Shown here: piece by piece, positions 1 to 22,123 of the stretch
Numbering within the stretch: position 1 is the first letter of the stretch
How the letters are laid out: the number at the start of each line of letters is the position of its first letter
Assembly (NCBI RefSeq): GCF_000485595.1
Contig: NW_014577067.1
Location: forward strand, 173,563 to 225,143
Direction of reading: 5' to 3'
DNA from: Priapulus caudatus
Taxonomy: Eukaryota > Priapulida > Priapulimorpha > Priapulimorphida > Priapulidae
Length of the DNA: 51,581 bases
Notes under the pieces: model-generated
What the model saw: the letters and a program-made list of their open reading frames with translations, nothing else
Told to the model about the DNA's origin: nothing
The model's database searches: none
Made by a program: the position numbers and the translations under genes

Positions 1-340
1 ACGCACGCACGTATACGTGCACACACACGCACATGTGTATGTGCACACGCACGCACACACGCACGCATGCACGCATGTGTACGTGGACAGGCACTTGTAC
101 GTGTCACGTGCGCGCGCATGCACGTGTACGTGCACACGCCCGCACGTGTACGTGTACGTGCACACGAACGCAAGCACGCACGCACACACGCACGTATGCG
201 TGTACGTGCACACGCACACATGCACGCACGCACGCACGCCTGCACGTGTAAGTTCACACGCACGCACGCGCACACGCATGCACGCACGTGTACGTGCGCA
301 CGCACGCACGCAGCACGCACGACGACGACGTGCACGTGCC
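1..340. repeat. Alternating purine/pyrimidine (ACGC/GTAC) tract
   Basis: About 340 bp consist almost only of CA, CG, TG and TA steps (runs of ACGCAC, GTACGTGCAC, CACACG). Purine and pyrimidine alternate with few interruptions, and many short stretches are self-complementary. Such tracts are known to favour left-handed Z-DNA. The open frames across it are low-complexity artefacts. It sits in what I infer to be kish intron 1. Confidence 0.85.
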
Positions 341-601
341 CTACATAAACAGCGCTTTCTATCAGAACATGTGGTCATTCATCTGTAAATGTCAAGCAGC
401 ACACTTCGCTTCTGCCAACCACAACACATAACAAATACACGTGACCTGATCTATGACGTCACGTGAAACATCGCTATAGTGATAGTGATAATCATAGTGA
501 TACAGTGATAAGCCTTATCGCCAATCGGAACAGCAATGCGTCATGCCATGGGATAGGGGCATTACTAGCGCCGCCGCTGCCACGAGCAGTTAGCACTTAG
601 C

Positions 602-1590
602 AGCCGGCTGCACGCAATAGGCATCAGTATGCATGCGCGATACCTTTCGCATATATTTGGTAATTAATTAGACTAATCGTGCTTCAACAAACTGAAAATT
701 CACAGAGATTTATAGCTAAGACATGTGTTTATATTCATCTAGACTTCTACATGGTTCGCACAGTCCTTGAAAAGTCCTTGAATTTGAGGGGGGTCCTTGA
801 AAAGTACTTGAATTTAGTAAATGTTGATTTTGTGCTTGAAAAGTCCTTGAATTTCATGAAAATGTCCTTGAATTTCATGAAAAGTCCTTGAATTTCATGA
901 AAATGTCCTTGAATTTTTAGAAAGAATCCTTGCCTGTAAGTGTAATAAAAAGAAATTTTGTACCATCAATAATGTGCAAACCTTTAATGAGTTAAATGAG
1001 CTTAAAAAGCTATAGACACGATAGACAGTTAAATGATGATCACAAATTACAGTAAGTCAGTAAAATCAGTCAGTAAATCAAGATATGTTGTAGAAGTGAC
1101 AGTGTTTAGAAGGGTTTATTAATGTGATCCAGGTAAGTTTTAGAGGTCACAGTGATTAAGAATGGGGTTATTATTAAATTAATTCAGGTATGTTTTGTTC
1201 TGTGTATGAATTCCGATAAAATGTCCGATAAAATGTCCTCGAAGTTCCGATAAAATGTCCTTGAAAAGTCCTTGAATTTTTTTTCGGTCCTTCTGTATGA
1301 ACCATGTTCTAGAAATGTAACTCAACTCGTTCGCGGGATATGATAGTTAGTACCCTTTCTTATCGCCCATAGCCGTGCGTATAGCCGGCTGCACGCAATA
1401 GGCGCCTATATATTTGGTAATTAATTAGACTAATCGTGTTTCAACAAACTGAAAATTCACAGAGATTATAGCTGAGACATGTGTCTATATTCCTCTAGAT
1501 TTCTAGAAATGTAACTCAACTCGTTCGGGAGATATGATCAGATAGTTAGTACCCTTTCCTATCACCCATAGCTATGCGTATATTACCTAT
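602..1590. repeat. Tandemly duplicated host segment, one copy interrupted
   Basis: A segment beginning AGCCGGCTGCACGCAATAGG occurs at about 602 and again at about 1383. Both copies run through TTGGTAATTAATTAGACTAA, a stretch beginning CAACAAACTGAAAATTC and a CTCAACTCGTTCG block. Copy 1 is split by a transposon at 750-1306 and has about 28 bp more near its left end. Copy 2 is uninterrupted and runs to about 1590. I recognise no gene in it. Confidence 0.85.
750..1306. mobile_element. Non-autonomous DNA transposon with 5-bp target duplication
   Basis: The element starts CATGGTTCGCACAG and ends with the inverted counterpart CATGGTTCATACAG (12 of 14 match). It is bracketed by TTCTA at 745-749 and 1307-1311. 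The neighbouring duplicate at about 1498-1505 shows the empty site with a single TTCTA. Both ends carry degenerate direct repeats of TCCTTGAAAAGTCCTTGAAT; the clearest block is 765-920. No transposase frame is present. The 5-bp duplication does not identify a superfamily with certainty. Confidence 0.85.
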
Positions 1591-2404
1591 GAGCGCCGAT
1601 CGATGCCCCCTTTTCTATCACATCATGCTTTGCGGTGGTGCGCCATCTGGTGATATTTACCGATTAGCGATAAGGTCTATTAGCAATGCACAATCATGTG
1701 ACAATGTGTCATTATTTATGATTATGTGAAACGGACAGGCCAGCAACAGCCTGATGCCTGATGACGTTCTTCAAATTTATTTTAAGCTGTAGTACTGTTT
1801 TTTTCTACAACGATACCCATGCGCAGTTTTGCTTTAAAAAAAGTCTATGCTCTATCGCACGAGTAACAGTCACAGCATGTAATGTTTGCTTTCGTATCTT
1901 GTAAGTTCAAGTTGTAATGTATGTTATCAGTTAGGTCTTCTTGGTTCCCTCTCTTATTTTTACACAATCCTAATTTGGGACCCCAGCCCCATTTTTTCGC
2001 AAATGTGCTAAACTAAGGTTGGGTCCGTAATTTTTCATAAGGCATAAATTCTTCTGAATGTGCAGGCTGTACCTAATGAGTCTGTTTTGTAGACGCACAT
2101 CATTTAAAAGCTGGTTTACAACACTTCTACTTTTAGAGCACTCTGTTTAAATCGTAATTTATTTACAGATTACATTTCGATTAGCGTTAGTGTTACCAAA
2201 ACAATTAGTACTGCAAAATGTTTACCGTCAGCTAATGTCTGTGTGAAATGCATTGCTTCTCGTCATTATTCGACAAAATGCATACTGGAATCAGGAGAGC
2301 TACTCTAGTCATCACTAGCAGTTTATACTTGGGAAATATAGGTCCAGTGGATAGACAGATATAGAACTAGTACACAAAGTGATAAACACATTTACTGCCG
2401 TGTA
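1591..2404. other. Unannotated stretch in inferred kish intron 1
   Basis: Mixed-composition DNA without a recognisable exon or repeat. A strong splice-donor-like GTAAGTTC occurs near 1910. Joining it to kish exon 2 from the nearest upstream ATG would break the frame, so I do not call it the first exon. Confidence 0.4.
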
Positions 2405-3182
2405 ACATATATATCAGAAGTAGATAATAGGGAAGGAGTGTGACTTCAATAAACAAGGGAAATTCGTTATTTACTAGCCTTAGAATACCTACGATTTACT
2501 ACGCGTAACTCAACCAACTAGAGCTCAAATCGTACACAGTACATTCGCCTAGCATCGCGCAAAATCGTTTCCTCGTATACACCCGCAATCCGGAGATAGA
2601 CTAAAACGTACGACACGATTCTCCATTCTGTTGCCAGCAAATCGACTCCATAACCTGCCTAACTTGAAACAATAGGCAGCTACTAACGACTCTTGTGCAC
2701 TCTTGTGCCCTCGGCAATGCAGTGTGGCTCGCTGGGAGATTGGACATCGATGCAACACTCGGCGAGCTAATCTTTGACCTATTTACAGCTGGTATGCCCC
2801 CCACGCACGCACGCCCACCGCAATCAGCAGCAGCTCCAGCTCCAATCTCCCAGCGAGCCACACCGCATCGCCGAAGGTGCAAGAGTGCGCAAGAGTCGTT
2901 AGTAGCTGCCTATTGTTTCAAGTTAGGCGGGTCATGGAGTCGATTTGCTGCCAACAGAATGGAGAATCGTTTCGTACGTTTTAGTCTGTATCTCAGGATT
3001 GCGGGTGTATACGAGGAAACGATTTCGCACGATGCTAGGCGAATGTACTGTGTACAGTTTGAGCTCAAGTTGGTTGAGTTACGCGTAGTAAATCGTAGGT
3101 ATTCTAAGGCTAGTAAATGACGAATTTCCCATGTTTATTGAAGTCACACTCCTTCCCTATTATCTACTTCTGATATATATGT
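2405..3182. mobile_element. Large foldback element, copy A
   Basis: Two arms of about 340 bp (2405-2744 and 2841-3182) are near-perfect inverted copies around a loop of about 96 bp. The outermost 13 bp are ACATATATATCAG on both sides. The arms then read GAAGTAGATAATAGGGAAGG and continue through a shared CGTTTCCTCGTATACACCCG. It carries no protein gene; open frames inside are chance readings of the arms. It is the same family as the element at 19409-20036. Its right end is 32 bp upstream of the kish exon 2 acceptor. Confidence 0.9.
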
Positions 3183-3214
3183 ATCATTGAAATTATATTT
3201 GATTTCTTTTGCAG

Positions 3215-3718
3215 TCAGCACTGTTCAATTTTGAAAGCTTACTAACTGTGCTTTTGTTGCTCATCTGTACATGCACCTACCTAAGGTCACTGACTCCAAG
3301 TCTCATTGACCGAAACAAAGAAGGGTAAGAACCTTACGATTTTTGTATAGTGACAAAACTAGAAACAAAAAAGCCCACATTACTATATTTTATATTCATA
3401 CCCTTTTTCCTGTCTAACTTTGGAGTCTATGTTTGGTAACCCATGACAAATAGCTAAAGTAAATAAAAGAGATTGGGTACACTAAATGTCAGTTTTGTGT
3501 AACTTGCAATTTTTGCAGCCCTAAACACATATAAATAATACTTCATGCAAAATGTATACATGTATTAAATAGTGAAGCATAATGCTAAAATTGAACAAAT
3601 ACTGTGTTTCAGGTTTCTTGGTGTTTTCTGGAAGTGCGCTCGAATAGGAGAAAGGAAGAGTCCCTACGTTGCATTCTGCTGCGTTTGCATGGCCGTTAGT
3701 ATTTTGTTCTGGCAGTAA
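3215..3718 (+). CDS. TMEM167: Kish / TMEM167, exons 2 and 3 (5' partial)
   Basis: Kish proteins are about 72-residue, two-pass membrane proteins of the Golgi, implicated in the early secretory pathway. Exon 2 (3215-3324) follows TTTCTTTTGCAG and encodes [20 protein letters not shown], then an [12 protein letters not shown] segment. Donor GTAAGA splits a glycine codon. Exon 3 (3613-3718) follows a TTTCAG acceptor and encodes the family hallmark [15 protein letters not shown] and a second hydrophobic helix ending SILFWQ before TAA at 3716-3718. The two exons give 71 residues, so only the initiator methionine is missing, matching the family length. No ATG followed directly by a GT donor was found in 1-3214, so the first exon is probably outside the window. 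The stop is 105 bp before the LMBRD1 ATG, in the same frame. Confidence 0.95.
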
Positions 3719-3823
3719 AAATTGAACTGGTGCACTATCGCAGTTTCGTCGCAGAGAGAGACTGGCCAAGCAAGACTGAGATGTCTGGAAACTAGAGAGA
3801 CTGCCCAAGTCGACATTTCCAAG
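3719..3823 (+). promoter_or_regulatory. Kish-LMBRD1 intercistronic spacer
   Basis: This 105-bp spacer separates the kish stop from the LMBRD1 ATG. It stays open in the LMBRD1 frame throughout. It has no AATAAA or ATTAAA. It contains a four-codon out-of-frame upstream ORF (ATG at 3781, TAG at 3793) and two AG sites after short pyrimidine-containing stretches (ending 3743 and 3754) that could serve as cis- or trans-splice acceptors. The sequence before the LMBRD1 start is CCAAGATGG, a strong Kozak match (A at -3, G at +4). How the downstream cistron is translated cannot be decided from the sequence. Confidence 0.6.
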
Positions 3824-5188
3824 ATGGCTTTAGTGAGCGCGGGTGGGGTCTTGGCGTCCGCGTGGATTCCGTTTGCCGTGGTGCTTGTGCTGCTGCTGAT
3901 CTTCTCCTGTCTGTACGTGCGCTACTACCGCAGCAGCTACGACAGCGAGCTGAGCTCGACGCTGACGGCGATCCTCGGCCTGTTTGTCGCCCTGCTCACC
4001 GGCGCCCTCGTTCCCGTCGACGTCTTCCTCGTCTCGTACATGAAGGACGCCGACGGCGGCTTCAAGCCGTGGGCGGCCGACAACGGGACGCGCGCGGCGG
4101 TGCAGGACGGCGTGCTCTACACGTACTACGCGCTCTACCTGTGCATCGTCGCGCTCGCGTTCCTCCTCATGCCCCTCGTCTACTTCTACTACGAGGAGAA
4201 GGACGACGACGCGGAGACGCCGTGCCACGTGCGCCTCTGCGGCGCGTGCAAGTACGCGATCGCGTTCGTCATCGTCGCCGCCATACTGCTCGTCGTCGGC
4301 GTGTTCGTGCCGTGGCGGGCGCCGCCCGGCGACCGCGGCGCCACCGAGTGGCAGCGTCTCGAGCTGCTCTTCCACAACTTTGCGGCGACGCGCGGCGAGG
4401 ACGCGGCGGCGTTCGTCGTCGGCGCGCTCAGCCTCGTCGGCTTCGTGCTGATGCTCGTCTACACGGCGTACGGCCTCTCGGCGTGGCCCGTCGCGCTCGT
4501 CAAGGGCTCGCGGAGCGCGCGCGCCGAGCTGGCGGACGCCGTCGACGAGCGCGCACAGATGCAGGCCGAGGCCGCCGCGATACGCGAGAAGTACGCAGAC
4601 GGGCGCCGCATGACGTCGCGCGACCGCGACCGGCTGCACGAGCTCGAGGAGAGCGAACGTCTAACGCGGCGGCGTGTCGGCCGCCTCGCCGAAGCCGCGG
4701 CCGGCGGCTGCGCGAGCGGGTTTTCGGCGGTGCTGCGGCCGCTGCAGGTCGTCGCCGGCTTCCTGCTCATCATCTTCGCGTTCCTGATCGTCCTCGGCAT
4801 CGTGCTGACGAACGTCGACCGGCTGCTGCACTCGGAGGGCGCGAGCACGGGGTACGCGCTCGCGCGGCCGCGCATTCCCAACCCGCTCGACATCGTCTTC
4901 CTCTTCTGCCAGAAGGTGTTCCCGATCGACTACGTCGTCTTCGGCGTGCTCGTCATGTTCTTCCTGCTGGCGACGATGGAGGCGCTGCGTCAGATGGGCA
5001 TCTGGTTCCTCTGGCTGCGCCTGTACAAGATCCGGCCGCACAGGACGCCGCCGCAGGGCCTGCTGCTCACCTGCGTCATCCTCATGTTCGTCGTGCTGAC
5101 GCTCAATGTCGTCATCTACTCGATCGCGCCGCAGTACATGACGTTCGGCAACCAGCACTACGTCGACTACGGTCGCAACGCCACGACG

Positions 5189-5236
<48 letters not shown>

Positions 5237-5626
5237 GCAGCAACAACGTTTATGTCTAAGACGGCAACGGGCGAAGCGGGTGGAATGGACAGTAACAGTA
5301 GCGCACCCGATTGGTTTGCCATCGCACATCAGAACGCAGAGGACACCGTGGCTTCAACGCCATTGGTAATCAGAGAGCTTCGTTCGTGCAGCCTCGATGC
5401 TCCATCCGACGAGTGCGTAATGACGAGGATATCCGTGCTGTTGCTGCGCTTCTTCTATAAAGCTTGGTTCTTCGGCGCCTGTTACTTTTGGGGCAGTTGG
5501 GCCTTTGTCGCCATCTTCCTGATAGGTTTGGTCATCGCTGTCATCAAGCGACCGGAATCGGCGATCACCGGCGAAGTTGATGGCGACGATTTCGAAGAAA
5601 GCGATGAAGAACTTCTGTCACCGTGA
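3824..5626 (+). CDS. LMBRD1: LMBRD1-like lysosomal cobalamin export factor, intronless
   Basis: The 600-residue protein matches LMBRD1, a nine-pass lysosomal membrane protein that acts with ABCD4 to move vitamin B12 from lysosome to cytosol. Membrane segments lie near residues 12-33, 45-70, 97-122, 144-163, 196-219, 306-330, 370-385, 411-434 and 545-575. Family hallmarks include VPVDVFLVSYMK (63-74), VYFYYEEKDDD (119-129), VYTAYGLSA (212-220), a charged cytosolic loop at 228-290, IWFLWLRLYKIR (393-404) and SIAPQYM (433-439). The start was chosen at the first family-like methionine with a strong Kozak context; the frame is open back to the kish stop. The vertebrate gene has many introns and a protein of about 540 residues; here there are none. 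The extra length is mainly a lumenal insert with 18 consecutive threonines (454-471). Codons up to about 5180 are very GC-rich; the last 400 bp are not. Confidence 0.95.
5183..5248 (+). repeat. In-frame ACA trinucleotide repeat (poly-Thr)
   Basis: Two ACG and sixteen ACA codons (5183-5236) are followed by two alanine and two threonine codons. They lie in the last lumenal loop of LMBRD1, between the eighth and ninth membrane segments. An N-A-T sequon directly precedes the run. A Thr tract of this kind could be O-glycosylated, and its length may be polymorphic. Confidence 0.9.
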
Positions 5627-8600
5627 GCTGCTTAATTTTAACTACCGACATCGACAAAAAGCCCACGAGCATTTCTGTCAGATATTTGGGTTCTGCTTTC
5701 CCATTTAGCAGCTAGCTGTATGCGTTTGACTTGGATTTCGTTGAGTATATGTTACAGCACGGCCTCTGCCAAGCTGTTAAAGAGAAAAGGGAGTTTGCCC
5801 CATCAAATCCCATCGTAGGATTTCCCTTGCTATGGTTGCTTAAGGGCCCATTTGTTTGAAATGGATCGTTCGTCAGATTTGGATCATTTCTTACTGATCT
5901 GCCCAAAATTGTTACAAATGCACTTCCATGAGGTCATCTGTCATTGTGACCTATCACAGGATGGTTCATAAGTAGCAGTGATTTGCTGAGTCACATACTA
6001 CTATATATTGGATCTACCATGCATCCATCTTGCCAGCAGGATCAACAATTCGTGATCTGGATCAGTGATCTACGCAAACTTGCACTGGATCATTGGATTG
6101 GCTCAAACAACCGCATCCTATATAATGTTTACAACTACAATATTAACAGATCAAAATGAATTCGATTGCATATATCATAACTGCTAACTGTTTCACATGC
6201 ATGCTTTTTTAGCATGTAAACCTGAAGTTCAAATTGTTTTATAATTGCAATTCTGCTGAGCTCTTAGCACTATGTATTATTATCATAGAAAATATAGAAA
6301 TAGTTCGAATGACAGTTTTATATAATAACATATATATGGATCTGCAGTATGTTACAAGATGATTTTAGCTATATGAAAAGTATTACGATTATTGTGCATA
6401 TATTTTGGTGACTAGGGTTCTGTACCTGTGTTGTCATATTGTGTTACAAAATGATTAATTTGAAATATAAATTGATGAGTAAAAAATGAAGGACATTGAA
6501 ATATGTAAGGAAAATAAGAAACTGGTGATTTCACTTTTTAATATATTAATTTAATTATTAATGAAACGACACTGCTTATTATTGTGAAAAAATTTAAGTT
6601 GTTTTTTGTGGAATATATTGAGAGAGAAAAGAAATGATTCTGTGCAAACAATGTTTCATCATTCAGTCTTTGTTTACAATGTAGTACAAACTTCAAAACG
6701 TCGTGACCCAAACATACATTATGAATATAAATATTAAATTCATTATTGTTTCATATATCCACCCCTCCTACACATAATTTGTAAGGTATCAATTTCTGAT
6801 GTATGCAACTGCTGGAATTTTGGGACCAACAAGGTTTGGGTAATGCAATTAACATTTCATAAAAAATACAGAATTAAAATGACTTTCCAGAATGATTTAG
6901 CTTGAACATATTTCGTACATGTATGTAGACATGCAGACATAAATAAACTAAAAATGAAAGATGTCTCTATATACACTATACTTATCTATATCTAATATTC
7001 CATCTACAACCATGCACATCTAATTACACCTATGTATTATAGAATATTTATGGTGGATTAAGCCGATGCTTCTACATTGCAACCTAGCAATATTAAACTA
7101 TAATGTATCTGTATAATAAACCAAATATTTATCTTGAATCATATTAGGAACAGCCAATATCATAGATACAGAACAAAAACCTGGAACAATCAAGGGAAAA
7201 GGAACAGAAGACCTGTAGGCTGGACAAAAGTTGTGGAGGTGGAACTGAAGGAAACCATCCTGGAAAGAAATAAAGACAACAATGCAACGTTTTCTACATA
7301 GTCATGTTCCCTTAGGAGCAAAACGTACGTTAATGGGAACAAATGCTTTTGTTACGATTACCACGTGTATATATGAATACAAGTACAACAAAGAAAAGAC
7401 ATACTTTCTAGCGTCGTTGCAGCTATCATTTTATTTTTTAAACAGTAAATTCTACCTATATACATTGACTTGTCTAAGCAAAGCAACTACTACTAGTAAC
7501 GAGTAACAGTACACGGGCTGGCAAACCCATATCATGCCAGGACCAAAAAAATAGAAATAAAATCATTTAGATTGCATCACCAATAGAAATAATATACAGA
7601 TAGTTTATCTACATATTTCTTTAACAACACCGGTTTAAATATAAATTGTTACAGCAGTACATGCACAAGACATGCAATGGAGGGATTGAAATCATCAATA
7701 ATTGAAACAATCACACGTACGTTTATAACCAACCTGTTTCTCTTGAAGGCATAGCTCACCACCTTCTTTCACAAGACTTATCTATATGGATGAGTTGTGG
7801 ATGTATTATATCATGTTCATATAGAGTAAATATTAGACAAGTGATACTTCATAGAACTAATCTTGGAGGGATTATACATTCACTGGGCGGAGAAATAAAT
7901 TACGAATACAGTATATTAGTAAGATTAACCAACTAGCACTGACTGATATGACTTGGATACTTTAGATATCATTATAACAATAGAAATGTAGTATGCTATG
8001 ATATGTGGAGCAATGGGCAATAAGGGTATGAAATAACCCACCTTAATTGGTTCCAAGAAAACTGAGCAAGGTCAAGAAAGTGAAAAATAGACAGAAGCAG
8101 TATTGCTAGTAGCAGTCGACAGAATCAGCATTTTAACTAAAATGTGCTCCCTGCCTATGTGTTACATTAGACAGAAACTAATTGGACATATAGAATATAC
8201 TACATAGTTAATCTAGCGTATATTTAGCTAGGAAGGTACTGCATGTAGTTAACAACCATTTACGTGAACAGAAATAGTAAACAGCAAGTTCCAGTATGTA
8301 AAGTAAAATCCTAATGATTATATGTGGGGGATTTAATTAATTTTAATAAATATGCTTACAGCTTTATATATGCAGAAGTTTAATGAAAAAAAATTAAGTA
8401 AGGGGATTATTATTTAGATCTTTGCATTAAATTGCATTAAATTTCCTAAATTCTAGTTTCCCCTAAATAGTGAAAAAGCTTTACACCATGTCCTGCCGTA
8501 CAACATTTCTGACCCTGCATAAAGTCCCTTCTTAGTGCATCTCAATAACATATAGCAGAGATTTGTACTGTCTATCTATCTATATTCATATACATATATA

Positions 8601-10220
8601 TCACACAGAAATAGCTGAATATAATAACTGGAATATGTTGATCAGGTCTTGATACAACAATAGGTTATATAAAGCATATATAGTACTCTCCTGAATCGTT
8701 TTTTTTTATAAGAACAACCCTGTGCGAATTATACTACTGAATCTTTTTCATGGTTTTTCTGAATTAAATAATAAAATTTGAGCAGAGATAACACCAAGAA
8801 TAAAGCAATCATAGAAAAGCATCATCAGGACAATAACCTCCAAGCGGGAGAAGTAGGGTCAATGGTGCAGCTAGATTGTGGAGAAAAATAAAAGAACTAA
8901 AATAAATAACGAAGCAAAGATACTATGTCCGATCGATATCCCTATACAGCCTATAATTCTGTTCAACATGTGATACATTTCTTGAAACTTGAAATTTAGA
9001 CACGCCCCTGAAAAATATATTAACCTAATAAACCTACTTACCCCCTTATAAACCTAACCTATAACATAACCATTAATCCTACTCCTACTCCTAATGGAGT
9101 ATCACCCAGAATACGAGTCTAATCGCAAAGTACAATATAGTGCACTAAAAGGTAAAATTACGCTTTGATCAAAGTAAACTATTATATTTAAGTTATTCAA
9201 TTCATAAATTAAAAACCCTGTACTAGTATATCTAGTCATATGATGACTTATGCAGACATTGTTGAATTATATGTAATAATATCAGGAGTCTATCAATAGA
9301 TAGACAATCTCAAGACATAGATAGACATATCAATATTGAGACTCCTGATAATATCTATTAGTACATTTTTTTAGGCTGCCATACCACAATCTTACAGTAA
9401 TAAAATTTTATCGTCACATTATTCTCAAATTTTGTAAAAACAAATTAGATAATCATATTTTAAGTCCATGTCAATTTTTCAACGAGCATGAGCAAAACTG
9501 TGTGAAGAAAAAACATAGATTTTGTAATTAATTGATCATTACACATTGGAAAACCAAAAATATCGCATTCCAAATTCATCATCTCCCTTAATAATCCTAT
9601 TATAATAACGCAAGATACACTAGATTTACGACATCACATGATCACAAGAGTGATTTGTGCATAAAAATCACATATGTTTTTGCGAACGGTTTATATCTCT
9701 TTGAAACTATCTAAAATTTTATCTTTATTTATTTTTTTAGTTATTCTAGCATTCCAGGACACCAACATGTCCAACTATGATAATTTACCAAAGTGCATGC
9801 CAAACAATTAATCACAATTATTTTCTTGCTTGAAAACATTTTTAGATGGTTATGACAGATTCGGCAGTGAGTAACGGTTATTGAATCATCTTACTTGAGT
9901 GGATGTGCAGTTTTCTTGATATCACAAAATAATTGGGTCACCTTTAATTAAAGAATTAATATGTTAAAATGTTTTGTAAACTACAAAACTCAACATTATA
10001 GGATGCTGCTTTATATGATCCCATCAAGACAATGATACGAAATTTTTTAGGAAACTCATATTACAATTTGATACACTGAATAAATAGAACGGTAATAGGT
10101 TATCCTTGTACACTACAACTGGCACCAAGGTCACAACAAACCTTGTTTCCAACTTGTTCAACTTTCAACATTTTCAACTTGTTTACGTATTATTGCAATG
10201 CATGTATAGTGCATTACCTA
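5627..10220. other. AT-rich convergent intergenic region
   Basis: This region lies between the ends of LMBRD1 and TTC39C and presumably includes both 3' UTRs. AATAAA on the plus strand occurs at about 6942 and 7115. On the minus strand tttatt (AATAAA) occurs at about 9724-9733, giving a TTC39C 3' UTR of roughly 490 nt. A GGATC-rich stretch at about 5840-6120 has weakly matching ends but no target duplication. Apart from the small hairpin at 9280-9350 I see no gene or clear repeat. Confidence 0.5.
9280..9350. mobile_element. Micro-foldback, TATCAGGAGT family
   Basis: TATCAGGAGTCT (9280-9291) faces its exact complement AGACTCCTGATA (9339-9350). The interior is imperfectly palindromic, with GATAGAC / ATAGAC and TCAATA / CAATATTG blocks. 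The element is 71 bp in an AT-rich flank. Its terminus matches the large foldback copy B at 19409-20036. Confidence 0.75.
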
Positions 10221-21851
<11,631 letters not shown>

Positions 21852-22123
21852 GTTAAATGTAACTATAAACCCTGATTATATCATTGGTTGATATTTGACG
21901 TTATTCTTACAGAATGAACATAACTCAACGAGTGTTGAATGCAGTGACACAGACTGTACTCACATGAACGACTAACCTTTATTCCTTATTAAACATTATA
22001 ATTTATACAACTCGAAATCGCTAAGATGTTGACATTTACTCTAGCCCTATCATGTGGCGCCATCATGTGGCAATTCGCGCACATCTTCGACACGCACAAC
22101 TTTTTGTCTAATTAATTTTTTTA

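Noticed and set aside
17-388. His/Thr-rich frames in the ACGC tract
   Set aside because: Microsatellite translations; no start context or domain.
1883-1911. ATG followed by a strong GTAAGT donor as kish first exon
   Set aside because: Joining it to exon 2 shifts the frame and meets a stop within a few codons.
2549-3120. Frames inside foldback copy A, paralleled in copy B (19470-19974)
   Set aside because: The same peptide fragments appear on both strands because the arms are inverted copies; no protein family is recognisable.
3830-5329. Antisense and shifted-frame ORFs over LMBRD1, including poly-Cys and poly-Asn runs
   Set aside because: Shadows of the GC-rich coding frame and of the ACA repeat read in other frames.
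5840-6120. GGATC-rich segment with TTTGTTTGA at both ends as a MITE
   Set aside because: End similarity is short and interrupted, and no target duplication could be found.
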